Source: Chelonoidis abingdonii (taxonomy: Eukaryota > Chordata > Testudines > Testudinidae). Taken from it: DNA of 64,000 nucleotides. Made by a program: the position numbers and the translations under genes. Numbering within the stretch: the first letter of the stretch is position 1; every line of letters starts with the position of its first letter. Below the pieces are notes generated by a model. That model made no database searches. It was given only the letters and a program-made list of their open reading frames with translations, and was not told the origin of the DNA. The stretch covers positions 61,739,373 to 61,803,372 of the forward strand of contig NC_133773.1 of NCBI RefSeq assembly GCF_003597395.2. The letters are read 5' to 3'. Shown piece after piece: positions 33,401-45,400 of this stretch.

Positions 33401-36400
33401 ACTGTTGTAATCAGGTCCCACCTTCCCAACACTGTAGTTGTGACCTTGATCATCTCAGTTCCATCAGGACTCTTCACGCAAGGTCATTCTTCCACTTGCA
33501 CAACTCCGTTCCATCTCGACCTCTTTCCGCTTCTCTTTTGGGCCACAGATTCGCTTTCTCTTTAAAGCTTGCTAAAAATAGCTTAGCACAGCAGTAAACC
33601 ATTGGTTTACACCTAAGGCCTGGTCTACACTACGAGTTTAGGTCAAATTTAGCAGCACTAAATCAAATTAACCCTGCAGCCATCCACACAACAAAGCCAT
33701 TTACTGCGACATAAAGGGCTCTTGAAATCGATTTCTGTACTCTTCCCCGACAAGGGGAGTAGCGCTGAAATCGACATTGCCAGTTCGAATTAGGGTTAGT
33801 GTGGACGCAATTCGACGGTATTGGCCTCCAGGAGCTATCCCGCCAGGGGCGGCTCTAGGCATTTGCCACCCCAAGCACGGCAGGCAGGCAGGCAGGCTGT
33901 CTTCAGCGGCTTGCCTGCGGGAGGTCCCCGTTCCCGTGAATTCGGCGGCAGCCTGCAGGAGGTCCACCGAAGCTGCAAGACGAGCAGACCCTCTGCAGGC
34001 ATGCCTCTGAAGGCAATCTACCTGCCACCCTCGCAGCGACCGGCAGAGGCCTCCTGTGGCTTGCTGTCCCAGGCACGCGCTTGGCATGCTAGTCCCTGGA
34101 GCCGCCCCTATATCCCACAGTGCACCATTGTGACCGCTGTGGACAGCAATCTGAACTTGGATGCACTGGCCAGGTAGACAGGAAAAGCCCCGGGAACTTT
34201 CGAATTTCATTTCCTGTTTGGCTAGCATGATGAGCTCATCAGCATAAGTAACCATGCAGTCCAAGAATTGAAAAAGAGCTCCAGTAGGGACCGTATGGGA
34301 GATACTGGATCTGATCGCTGTACGGGGAGAGGAGTCCGTGCTACCAGAACTATGTTCCAAAAGACGGCATGCCAAAATATTTGAAAAAGTCTCCAAGGGC
34401 ATGATGGAGAGAGGCCACAATAGAGATTCACTACAGTGCCACGTGAAAGTTAAGGAGCTCAGACAAGCCTACCAGAAAACCAAAGAAGCAAACAGACGGT
34501 CCGATGCAAAGCCACAGACATGCCACTTCTACGCTGAGCTTCATGAAATTCTAGGGAGCGTCGCCACCACTACCCCACCTCTGACCATGGATTCTGAGGA
34601 GAGGATACTCAACCATGCCTGAGGATTTTGTGGATGAGAAAGATGAGGAGGAGGAGAACGACGAGCTTGCAGAGAGCACACAACACACCATTCTCTAACA
34701 GCCAGGATCTTTTCTCAGCCTGACTGAAGTAGCCTTCCAACCCTCCCAAGGCAGTATCTCAGACCATGAAGCCATAGAAGGGACCTCTGGTGAGTGTACC
34801 TTTGTAAATATAAAACATGGTTTAAAAGCAAAAGTTTTTTAATTATTAATTTGCCCTGAGGACTTGGGATGCATTCACCGCCAGTACAGCTACTAGAAAA
34901 GTCTGTGAACGTGTCTAGTGATGGAGTGAAAATCCTTCAGGGACTTCTTTAGAAGCTGTCCTGGATGTACTCCCAAAGCCTTTGCAGAAGGTTTCTGGGC
35001 AGGTCAGCCTTATTCCGTCCTCCCTGGTAGGACACTTTACCACACCATGCTAGTAGCAAGTAATCTGGTATCACTGCATGACAAAGCATGGCAGCATATG
35101 GTTCTGGTGTTTGCTGGCATTCAAGCAATATCTGTTCTTTATCTTTCTGTGTTATCCTCAGGAGAGTGATATCATTCACGGTCACCTGGTTGAAATAGGG
35201 GAATTTTATTAAGGGGACAGAGGTGGCCATTCCGATGGGGCTGTTTGCCTGTGGCTGAAAAAAAATCCTTCCCTGCAGTTAGCCAAGCGGTGGGGGGTGG
35301 CGGAGGCATTGGCGCTGAGTTGTTCGCATTTGGCTAGCAGGCTAGCATTTCCTGATACCTGCCATGTGGTGGGGGGAGAGGTAAAGTGATCATCCCAGAG
35401 AATTGGATGGGAGGGGGTTAGTTTGTTTTCTGCTGCTGCATGTTAACATGAAAACCACAGCACTCAACGGGCTTTTCTTGGTATGGGAAAGAGGGCACTG
35501 CTTTTGTAAAGGTTGCAGAAGCTGAAAGACAATGGCTTACCATGGCCGCATGCAAGCTGAATTCTGTTGCCCGGCTCTGCGTCTGTGATCTCTAACACCA
35601 AAGCCGTAGGCACTCAATAGCAAGATGCTGAATGCGACCTTGTACCAAAATCACATGTGCTATGTAATGTGAATACTGTTGTTCGCAGTGAAAGAGTACA
35701 CTTATTGTTCTGTAAAATGTATCTTTTTAAATACTTCTCTCTCTTTTTTCCCTCCCGCAGCTGCAAATTTTTCAAGCCTCCCTCCTCTGATCCGAAGGCT
35801 ATCTCAGATAAAGCAGCGAAAAAAATGCACACGAAATGAAATGTTCTCTGAGATCGTGCAGTCGACCCGCAGTGAAAGAGCTCATTTGAATGAGTGAAAG
35901 GACACAGTATCGCAGTACAGGAAAGTGGCCAACGGATGTGAGGACAGGAGGGATGAACGTGGGGACAGGAGGGACGCTTGAAATGAGAGGTGGCGGCAGG
36001 AAGATCAGAGGAGGCAGGATGTAACACTGCAGCTACTGCAGGATCAAATGGACATGCTCCGGCATCTGGCGGAGCTTCAGGAACAGCAGCAGGATCTCAG
36101 ACTGCCGCTGCAGCCCCTGTATAACCGCCCTTCCCCATCCCCATGTTCCATAGCCTCCTCACCCAGATGCCCAAGAACATGGGTAGGGGAGGCTCTGTGC
36201 ACCCTGCCACTCCACCCCAGTGGACAGCCCAAGCAAAAGGCTGTCATTCAACAAGTTTTGAAGTGCCCTTTTCCTTCCTTCCCTCCTCCCACACCCCATT
36301 TGGGCTACCTTGTCAGTTCTCTCCCTATTTTTATAATCAGTTAATAAAGAATACATGTTTTTTAAATGATAGTGACTTTATTTCCTTTGCAAGCAAGCTG

Positions 36401-39400
36401 TGATCGAAGGGGGGATGGTGAGTGGCTTACAGAGAATGAGTCAATCAAGGGGGCAGGTTTTCGTCATGGAGAAACAAACAGAACTCTCGCACAGTAGCCT
36501 GGCCAGTCATGAAACTGGTTTTCAAAGCCTCTCTGATGGGCAGCGCTTCCTGGTGTGCTCTTCTGATCTCCCTGGTGTCTGGCTGCACATAATCAGTGGC
36601 CAGGCAATTTGCCTCAACCTTCCACCCCGCCGTAAATGTCTCCCCTTACTCTCACAGATTTGTGGAGCACACAGCAAGCAGCAATAACAATGGGAATATT
36701 GGTTTGGCTGAGGTCTGAGCGAGTCAGTAAAGTGCTCCAGCGTTCCTTTAAATGTCCAAATGCACATTCTACCACCATTCTGCACTTGCTCAGCCTATAG
36801 TTGAACAGCTCCTGACTACTTTCCAGGCTGCCTGTGTATGGCTTCATGAGCCATGGCATTAAGGGGTAGGCTGGGTCCCCAAGGATAACTATAGGCATTT
36901 CAACATCCCCAATGGTTATTTTCTGGTCTGGGAAGTAAATCCCTTGCTGCAGCCGTTTAAACAGATTAGTGTTCCTGAAGACGCGAGTGTCATGAACCCT
37001 TCCCTGGCCATCCCACGTTGATGTTGGTGAAATGTCCCTTGTGATCCACCAGTGCTTGCAGCACCATTGAAAAGTACCCCTTGTGGTTTATGTACTGGCT
37101 GCCCTGGTGCTCCAGTGCCAAGATAGGGATATGGGTTCCATCTATTGCCCCACCACAGTTAGGGAATCCCATTGCAGCAAAGCCATCAATATGACCTGCA
37201 CATTTCCCAGAGTCACTACCTTGGTAGCAGCAGCTCAGTGATTGCTTTGGCTACTTGCATCACAGCAGCCCCACAGTAGATTTGCCCACTCCAAATTGAT
37301 TCCCGACTGACCGGTAGCTGTCTGGCAGTTGCAAGCTTCCACAGGGCTATCGCCACTCACTTCTCAACTGTGAGGGCTGCTCTCTCATCTTGGTATTCTG
37401 GCGCTTCAGAGAGGGGAAAGCAAGCAACAAAGTTCCATGAAAGTGGCCCTATGCATACGAAAGTTTCGCAGCCACTGGGAATCATCCCACACCTGCAACA
37501 CTATCCAGTCCCACCAGTCTGTGCTTGTTTCCCGGGCCCAGAATCGGCATTCCACGGCATGAACCTGCCCCATAAACACCATGATCTCCAAAAGCGCCGG
37601 GGCCAGCGGTTTGAGAGAATTCTGTGTCCATGTCCTCATCACTCTTGTCTCCGCACTGCTGCCTCCTCCTTGCCTGTTTTTGGAGGTTCTGGTTCAGCAT
37701 AAACTGCACGATAATGCGTGAGGTGTTTACAATGTTCATGACTGCTGCGTTGAGCTGAGCAGGCCCCATGCTTGCTGTGGTATGGTGTCTGCACAGGTAA
37801 CCTAGGAAAAAAAGTGCGAAACGGTTGTCTGCCGTTGCTTTCATGGAGAGGGGGGAGTGACGACACGTACCCAGAACCACCTGCGACAATGTTTTTTGCC
37901 CCATCAGGCACTGGGATCTCAACCCAGAATTCCAGTGGGCGGGGGAGACTGCGGGAACTATGGGATAGCTATTGGATAGCTACCCACAGTGCAACGCTCC
38001 GGAAATCGATGCTAGCCTTGGTACTATGGACACACACCGCTGAATTAATATGCTTAGTGTGGCCGCATGCACTCGACTTTATACAATCTGTTTCCAAAAA
38101 TCATATATTCTGTAAAGTTGGAGTAATCCTATAGTGTAGACATACCCTAAGTATCTTATCTTATCTTTCGAAGTGCTGAATTTGCTGCTCACTATACCGA
38201 TGAATTGCAGGTCAATTTAGGAGTTTACTCCTGTGGCAGGGTATAGTAAACTTTACTTCTTAAATCCTAAGGTTTAAGATAATCAACACGCTTTTTTATA
38301 ATCAGACAAGCACAAATTCAGTTTTAAGATTATCTTCCTATGAATTCCTCAGCAAAAGTTTCCAGTTTCTTAAAAATGCCTCCACAGTATGGGAAGAAGC
38401 AATTGTTTCCTGAAAGATTCTAAATGTTGAAATATAGGAACTCACATTTGAAGATGCTCTATATCCATTAGGCCTAACTTTTTGGAATTAAGTGGATAAT
38501 GCCTCTGGGATTGGATGGTTGGGTAGATGAAGATGAAATGAATATTAGAATAGTTATTTAGAATCAGTAACATTCTGGTTTATGCTGTGTTTAATAAACT
38601 GACTTGAATGTATTGAACTAAATAATAATTACTTTAACTTAATGAGATTCACCAAATTTAAAAAGTGAAGATCTGAAATCTCTCATTTGAGAATTGTAAT
38701 TAGTTCTGCTCTTGATTTGTTACCTTAAATATTTTTATTAGTAGGAGTTGAGACTTGTCCAACAAATATTCTTGCTGAGTCTTGAAAAACTTCTAAAGCG
38801 CTTGACATTTTTCTTCAGTTTGTTGTGCAAACTTAAATTGGGCGGGGTGATTGTGAAAGAATTGCTTATAATTATGTACTTCTTGAAGCCAAGAAATGGT
38901 GTGTGCTGTACTGTCTTGAATATAGAATTTTTGTTTTGCTTTTATAGTAATTTTAAACTATTATGAATTTGCAGTGTACTCGTCAGATCATCTCTGAAAA
39001 GTTGGGCCGTGGCTCAAGAACGGTAGACCTGGAACTGGAAGCCCAAATAGACATACTAAGAGATAACAAAAAAAAGTATGAAAATATCTTAAGATTGGCA
39101 CAGACTTTATCCACGCAATTGTACCAGATGGTGAATACCCAAAGGCAACTTGGAGATGCATTTGCAGACCTGAGTTTGAAATCATTGGAACTCCATGTAA
39201 GACTTTAATAGTATTAGAAAATAAAATACAAATTTGAGGATGAATGTCACTGGCTTATGCATGTTGTACAGTAGATAGTCTTCAATATTTAGGAAGATAG
39301 CTGCTATTTAATAACATTTGAGACTCTGAAGGAAATCATTGAAATTACAGTAAGGTCATCCAGTACTTTTTAATGCCTGGCTTTAATTGGAATTTGAACT

Positions 39401-42400
39401 AAAAGACTACTAATATACAAGTTTACTCTGTATAGTGACCAATTTTGCTCCTCATTTGTCACTAATGAAATGTCAATAGAATTGTTCTAGATCATCATCT
39501 TCCTGTAAAATACAACAAGCCTGTGGTGTCTATGTTTGGAAATAGAGTGGGGTTCATGCAAAAGAGGTGAGGTAACAATGTGGGTTAATTACTTTTTGTT
39601 TAGCAGATTAAAATGTTGAGCTCTGTTGTTTCATGGAGCACCATTTTGATCAGAGCCTTGAAACCTGTATAGTATAATGAGAACCAGTTCCTTTTACAGC
39701 ATTTAGACTCTCCAAGCAAGAAAGTTAGAGGTGATCACTTAGAAATCTTACATTTAGTGTTAAGATAATTCTTCAGTTCAGAGTTATATCATATACTATT
39801 CAGGCAATATTGCTGTAACTGACTGTAAATTCTACATCTTGTAAGAAGTGGAAGCCAGGTATTGTATACAAAAAAGATGAATGGATCTGGGTAGAAACTC
39901 ATATATATTCCTTTTCACAGAAATCTTTAGTAAAAGGCAAATGATCCATATGATCTGAAGAGAAACCAGAGTATGAACAGATCTGGGAGGAGGGAAGCAA
40001 TCCTACTTCTCATATCTATAGCAGTTCCCTCCTGCTACTCATTTCTTGTTCTGTAGATAGTTGAAGAGGATTCTGTTAATAAATAAAGGTTTCCACAAAT
40101 GTAACAAAGTACTCTAACTTACCCTAGTTTTAATTGAACTTCACTGTAGTGATGCCTGATGAATCTGGGGCTGTTTTTATCCCTAGAGCTAGGTGTTTGG
40201 GTAACACTTTTTAAGACTTGAGCAAAACAAGTTTAAAAAGCTGGAATGTTAACATTCACAGTAGATAATAGGACATCCACATTTGAGCTGCAAAGCAGTT
40301 AGTTGTTGCTCGGTGAAAAATCAAGATTTTGACATGACATTGCTCTAATAAACTGAGCTCTTACCTTTTATAAAATCAGTGGGTGATAGCTTTAATCTTG
40401 AGCTCTCTACTGTGTCTATCCTTCAGATTCAAGGATTTCTCCTGTATTTATTCCCTGGTTTCAAGGCCTATTTATTTTGAACAGGGGTGTCTCACTGGTT
40501 ATGCTTAGAGAGCTGGATTCCATTTTTAATTATAATCTGTGTCAAGATGTAAATATGACTATCCTCAATCCAGAGAGGATTTCCCATTAATGTTTATAGG
40601 ACGTACGCACAAAGAACATGGGTAAAATGTGGCCCTTATGTAATAACTAAACTTGTATTTATTCCGTACTTTATTATACACTAAACAGAATAATATGACC
40701 CGTTTTAGGTTCCTTTTCTTCCCCATCTTTGTCTGTTTCTTTTTGTATTGTTTCCTCTGCATCTTCTAGGTTTCACTCTCTACTCCCATCCACTAAAATT
40801 ATCAGATGTGAAACAGTTAATGTTTTTAAGGGCCCTAATTTAGCATTATTGTTTACACCATCAGTTGGTTACACTAGGTTCACATCTTCACAACCATGAT
40901 AGCTAGAAATTTACTTTGATAAGTGAAAGCTCAGGTTATGCAGAATATGAAAATGCTGTATGGAAAACACAAATACATGACTGAGTCTTATGTGTGGGAG
41001 CTTTGCATTAAAAGAATAATCATTGCAATCTGACATTGAAATCTTTTGCTATTGATAAATTGGTCCTTGCCTTTTGTCATACCTAAACTTGATTGCGATT
41101 CTCTTTGGCAATAACTTCCATCTTAATCATGCCCCCTTAACATTTGTAGCTAATCTGTATTATTCCATTTTTTCATCGATCCATTATGATAGTACCTTCT
41201 GCTATCTCAGTCACTTATAATGTATTAAAATAAATATCAGATCATGGTGTTCCAGGATATAACAACCACCCTTGTTCATTAATTAATACCATTTACCCTC
41301 TCTGAATTTAGTTATCTACTCCAATTTTGCTGTATAATTCATGGCATTACTGTTGTCTTTAAGGGAGACACTGAATTTAGACTAATCCTAAATGATTACA
41401 AAATGATGATCTGAAGATTTTTGGCAGTGTTCTTTGAAGTGGTAATAAGGGTAATTTTTTTGTGTTTAGCCAAGATCTATAACAGTCTTCACAATAGAAT
41501 TGGTATCAAGAATAGGTGCTATCCATCCTGTTGGGACAGATTCTACTGAAATCAATGGGGTTTCATGGGAGAAACTTGAACAGTTACTTGTAAAGGTCTA
41601 AAACAAAGGGATAGTTGTGGCTATGACTCTCTCTCTGAGCTTAATTTGTTGCCTAGACTATTGTAATCACTATGTCTATTTAAATGTACACACATTCAAA
41701 CAGCAGTGATTAAATTGCATACAACATGGTCTATCATATCTGTGTTTTCCTAATAATAACTATGTGTGGTTTTTTTCCCCAGTGTTAATGAGTATTTGGG
41801 TAAATGACATGATTTAATTATAAACCACAGTAGTATTATTTTTTTTGTTCTTTGTTGTAGGAGGAATTTGGATACAATGCAGATACTCAGAAACTTCTTG
41901 CTAAAAATGGAGAGACTCTTCTTGGTGCTATTAACTTTTTTATTGCCAGTGTGAACACACTGGTGAATAAAACAATTGAAGATACTTTAATGACTGTGAA
42001 ACAGTATGAAAGTGCCAGGTAGATATTTTGTGTCAGTTATTTTCATTTAACATAGTCTTCAGGTTTACTCCCTGTGTTTGGACTGGTAAACAATGTTGAA
42101 AAGTTTGTAAATATAACACAACTTTCATATTTTAAATCCTGAGTACGTTCTCTCTTTACACTTATATAATACTTCAAAATGATGTTTGAAATTTAAACTT
42201 GCAGAAAATTTTCTGTTAAACTCAGATCTTTCAGAAATGATTCTATTTAGGCCTGGTCTATACTAGAAGCCTACAGTGACACGGCTGTACTGATATAGCT
42301 GTGCCATTGTAAGATTGCTCATGTAGCCGTAATATGCCTACAGGAAAGAGCTCTCCCATTAACATCATAACCACCTAAATGAGTGGTGGTAGCTATGTCA

Positions 42401-45400
42401 GTGAGAGAGTGTCTCCCACCAACGTAGTGCTGTGCACACGAGCACTTATGCGGGCAAAACTTAAGTGACATGGGGGGGTGTTTTTTCACATCTGTGAGCA
42501 ATGTAAGTTTTGCTGACATAAGGGGTAGTATAGATATGGCCTTAATGTTTCCTGTAGGGTAAAGATTGTTTGTTTCTTTCCCCCTCCCTGTCCTGGTAGA
42601 ATAATAGTGGAAATTTGGGCAGGTTACATATAGTCACATATGAAGTACTGTTTCTGAATGAGAAATAAAATGTTCTTTCAGTTCCATTTAGTGCATTCTT
42701 TAGATAACTGATTACCCAACTTGGAGACACTTACCCATAGTAAAGGTATAGCTTAGTGGCAACAAAGCCAGATTTCTCAGTCTGCTTCCTGTTAGTATAT
42801 ATTTAACCTTGAATAGTGGCCCATTCAGTCACTGACCAATCTTTGGAGTCTGCTGACTAGGTGCCAGCTGAACTTATGGGGCTTTATAGTATGGATACCT
42901 ATCTGCTATGAACTGGACTGAGCCCAATACTTCAGTGCCTAGTTAATATGGTATCATGCACAAGCTAAATTAATTTCATGTAAGATCTGTCAAACAGATC
43001 AGGTAGTAAGTTCAGCTCTCGTCTGAATTGGGCTGGATTCAAACTGATAATCTGGACGTGACAGGCTTCTAACCTCTTGTCTGAATACCTAAAGCATTTG
43101 GTCCCCTGTCTTTAATCTGTTAACAGTTTACTTTGAATGGAATGCTAAATAAATGACTTCAGAAGATTATACCAGTTATTTTCTTGTGCTCTCCATGCAT
43201 GGGATGATGTAGCACAGTTCACAAAAGACTAGCATTAGTGTACTAATGTTCAGTGGTTAGTGTTCATATACTACAGCAGTGATGCTGAGACGTCAGTGAT
43301 TCAGGACCCAACATTACCCAAAAGAGTATGTACATACATATATGTCTGACCAAGTATTACTATTTTATCAACTATAGTTGGTTAGTAACATACTAAAAGC
43401 ATCCTGACTGGTTGTTAATTAAATCACCCAGTGTTTTAATATCATGTACTGCAAAGGGCCACATGAGACGCATTAAAGAGCCAATTGTGGCTTGTAAGCC
43501 TTAGTCTGAGTAACACTATACTAGAATTTAACCTTCCTTGAGAGCCTGAGTTTCCTTCTGTGAGAATTTTGCCATTGATTTCAATGGGAGAAGGAGTAGG
43601 TCCCGAATACTATATATACATTCATATCGGGAAAACAATTTTGAGTCCACTTGTGTGAAAGTTTTTAATTACATATGCCAAACATTCTTTCTAGCAGGAG
43701 AATAAAATAACGTCTTGTGAGTTTTTTTTTTTTTCCAGACAATCTTAATATGAATCAATAGCTCTTCCCATTGCAAAACTTGAATTGTAGAAGTTTTATT
43801 TTTAGTTAGAGTCAGGTAGTCATGCCAAATATAAATCAGTGATCTCGTCAAGTGGTATATGCATTCATGTGCAGACAAGGGTGAAGAAATGATTCCTGCT
43901 ACTTGGTTTTATTAAATCTCTTGGACTCTGTTCTACTATGTTCTCCTCTGCCTCCCTCTGTCCTCTTTCATTGCTCCATTGTGAGCAGTGCTACTCATTC
44001 ACCGTGGAGAGTGGTGCAAAAAAATTCACAGCTCTCCAGAAAGATTCCTCTAAAGGCATCTGCTTTTATTATCTATAGAGCCTAAGAGCCCCAGTTACGG
44101 ACTAGGACCCCGTTGTGCTAGGTGCTGTACAAACACGGAACAAAAAGACTATCCCTGCACTAAGGACCTTACAATCCAAGTATAAGTCGAGACATCAGAT
44201 GGATACACACAGAGATGGGGAGTACAAGGAAACAATAAGACAGTATTGGTCACCATGATAGGCAGTGGTTTTTGCATAGCAGCATCCTAGCTTACTTTTT
44301 TTTTTTTTTTTTTAAATAGGCCTTGTGGTAAAGGAGAGTTTGAAAGAGGGTAGCTATGCAGATATTTATGGGGAGCTTCTCCCAAGTGTGAGGGAAACAT
44401 GGAAGAAAACACAAACATGCTTATTTGAAAATGTAACAAGTGGGCAATGGGCATGGCCTCATCAGAGGCAGGGTTGACCTTTCAGTACTGAATAAGATGA
44501 TAAATAATAGGTCATGAAAGGCCTTGAAAGTAAAGACAAACAGCTTGTGCTTAATACTGTGTGATAGAGAAGAGAGAACCAGTGAAGGGTTGCAAAGAGA
44601 GAGGAGTAACAAGAAGTCTCTACTTTGGATTGTGGATCATTCAAAATTTTGACTATTTTTCATTTTGACTGATTTTTTTTCCCCACCCTCCCTCTCCCCG
44701 CTCCCTCCACCTCCCACAGCCCAAAAAGAAACCTTCTGCAGCTGGAGTGCCATCAGAGGTGCACATCTCCTCTCTGATGTCTGCAACATACATTAGTCCC
44801 TTTCACCCATATAAAATGCACAAGAACAGCCACTAAAATGATTTTACTCACCAGTCACTCTAACAAAATCATCCTTTCCTCTTGAAATCCCTCCACTGGT
44901 ACTTGTTTCTATGCAATAACAAGTTTTAAAACTTCTTGTTGTTGCCTTGAAGCCTCTGCATAACTCTGCTCTACCCTACTTATCTGGGCTTTCTTATCTC
45001 ACTGTTTCCTGCCCTGTCCACTCTGCCAGTGATACCGCCTCCATGTCCATTCTTCCCACAAACATCTCCAAGCTGGTCCATTATACCTTGAAGGATTTAA
45101 ATGAGAACAAGTTCCCTTTTAACATGACACCTTCACAGATGAGTCAGATTTATCTCTAGGCTTCTCCTTGTTGTGCGTTGGCATTTTAATAACTATCCAA
45201 TCTTATTTCCTCCCAGCAGACCTGTTTTATTACGTGCTTTGTTGTTTCATGTCTGAAACTAAGTTATAAACTCTTTGGAATAGGGACCATATCTTTTTTT
45301 CACTGTGAAAATGTAAACTTTTCTCTTGGGGCAATTTTGCCACCACCAAACTGAAAAGCCAGGTTTATTGGTGGCAAAATTCTTCCTGGTTCCAGTTCAC

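Larger units (their letters stand above)
33617..38147. mobile_element. PIF/Harbinger transposon, complete ends and TAA duplication
   Basis: The left end GGCCTGGTCTACACTACGAG and the right end ATAGTGTAGACATACCC are inverted repeats. TAA at 33614-33616 and 38148-38150 is the 3-bp target duplication expected of this superfamily. The 4.5-kb element carries a two-exon Myb/SANT-like gene on the + strand, a DDE transposase on the - strand, and a third short minus-strand ORF between the Myb exons. PIF/Harbinger elements need both a Myb-like DNA-binding protein and the nuclease for mobility. All coding parts carry stops or frameshifts, so it is inactive. A hAT MITE is inserted at 33844-34110. Confidence 0.9.
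24512..38974 (+). other. ARFIP1 intron 4, transposon-rich
   Basis: The longest intron seen (14.5 kb). It holds a DIRS remnant (26050-27240), Harbinger-type MITEs (28665-28894, 29540-29729), a hAT transposase remnant (28987-32300) and a complete Harbinger element (33617-38147). About 24520-26050, 27240-28660 and 32300-33613 hold no recognised feature. The acceptor side has a second AG 27 nt upstream of the used one. Confidence 0.85.

Noticed and set aside
33701..34420. 239-codon minus-strand ORF
   Set aside because: It spans the Harbinger end, the nested MITE and the antisense of the Myb-like exon. No coherent protein results, and the opposite strand carries the real domain.
35614..36027. 137-codon minus-strand ORF
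   Set aside because: Antisense to Harbinger Myb exon 2, whose + strand frame has a splice acceptor and family-like sequence.
36445..37769. Host HARBI1 gene
   Set aside because: It sits between transposon terminal repeats with a TAA duplication and is frameshifted, so it is a transposon copy.
38963..39208. Start codon ATG at 38963 giving a separate 81-codon protein
   Set aside because: The ATG is in the intron. The frame is ARFIP1 exon 5 bounded by AG and GT, which joins in phase to the flanking exons.
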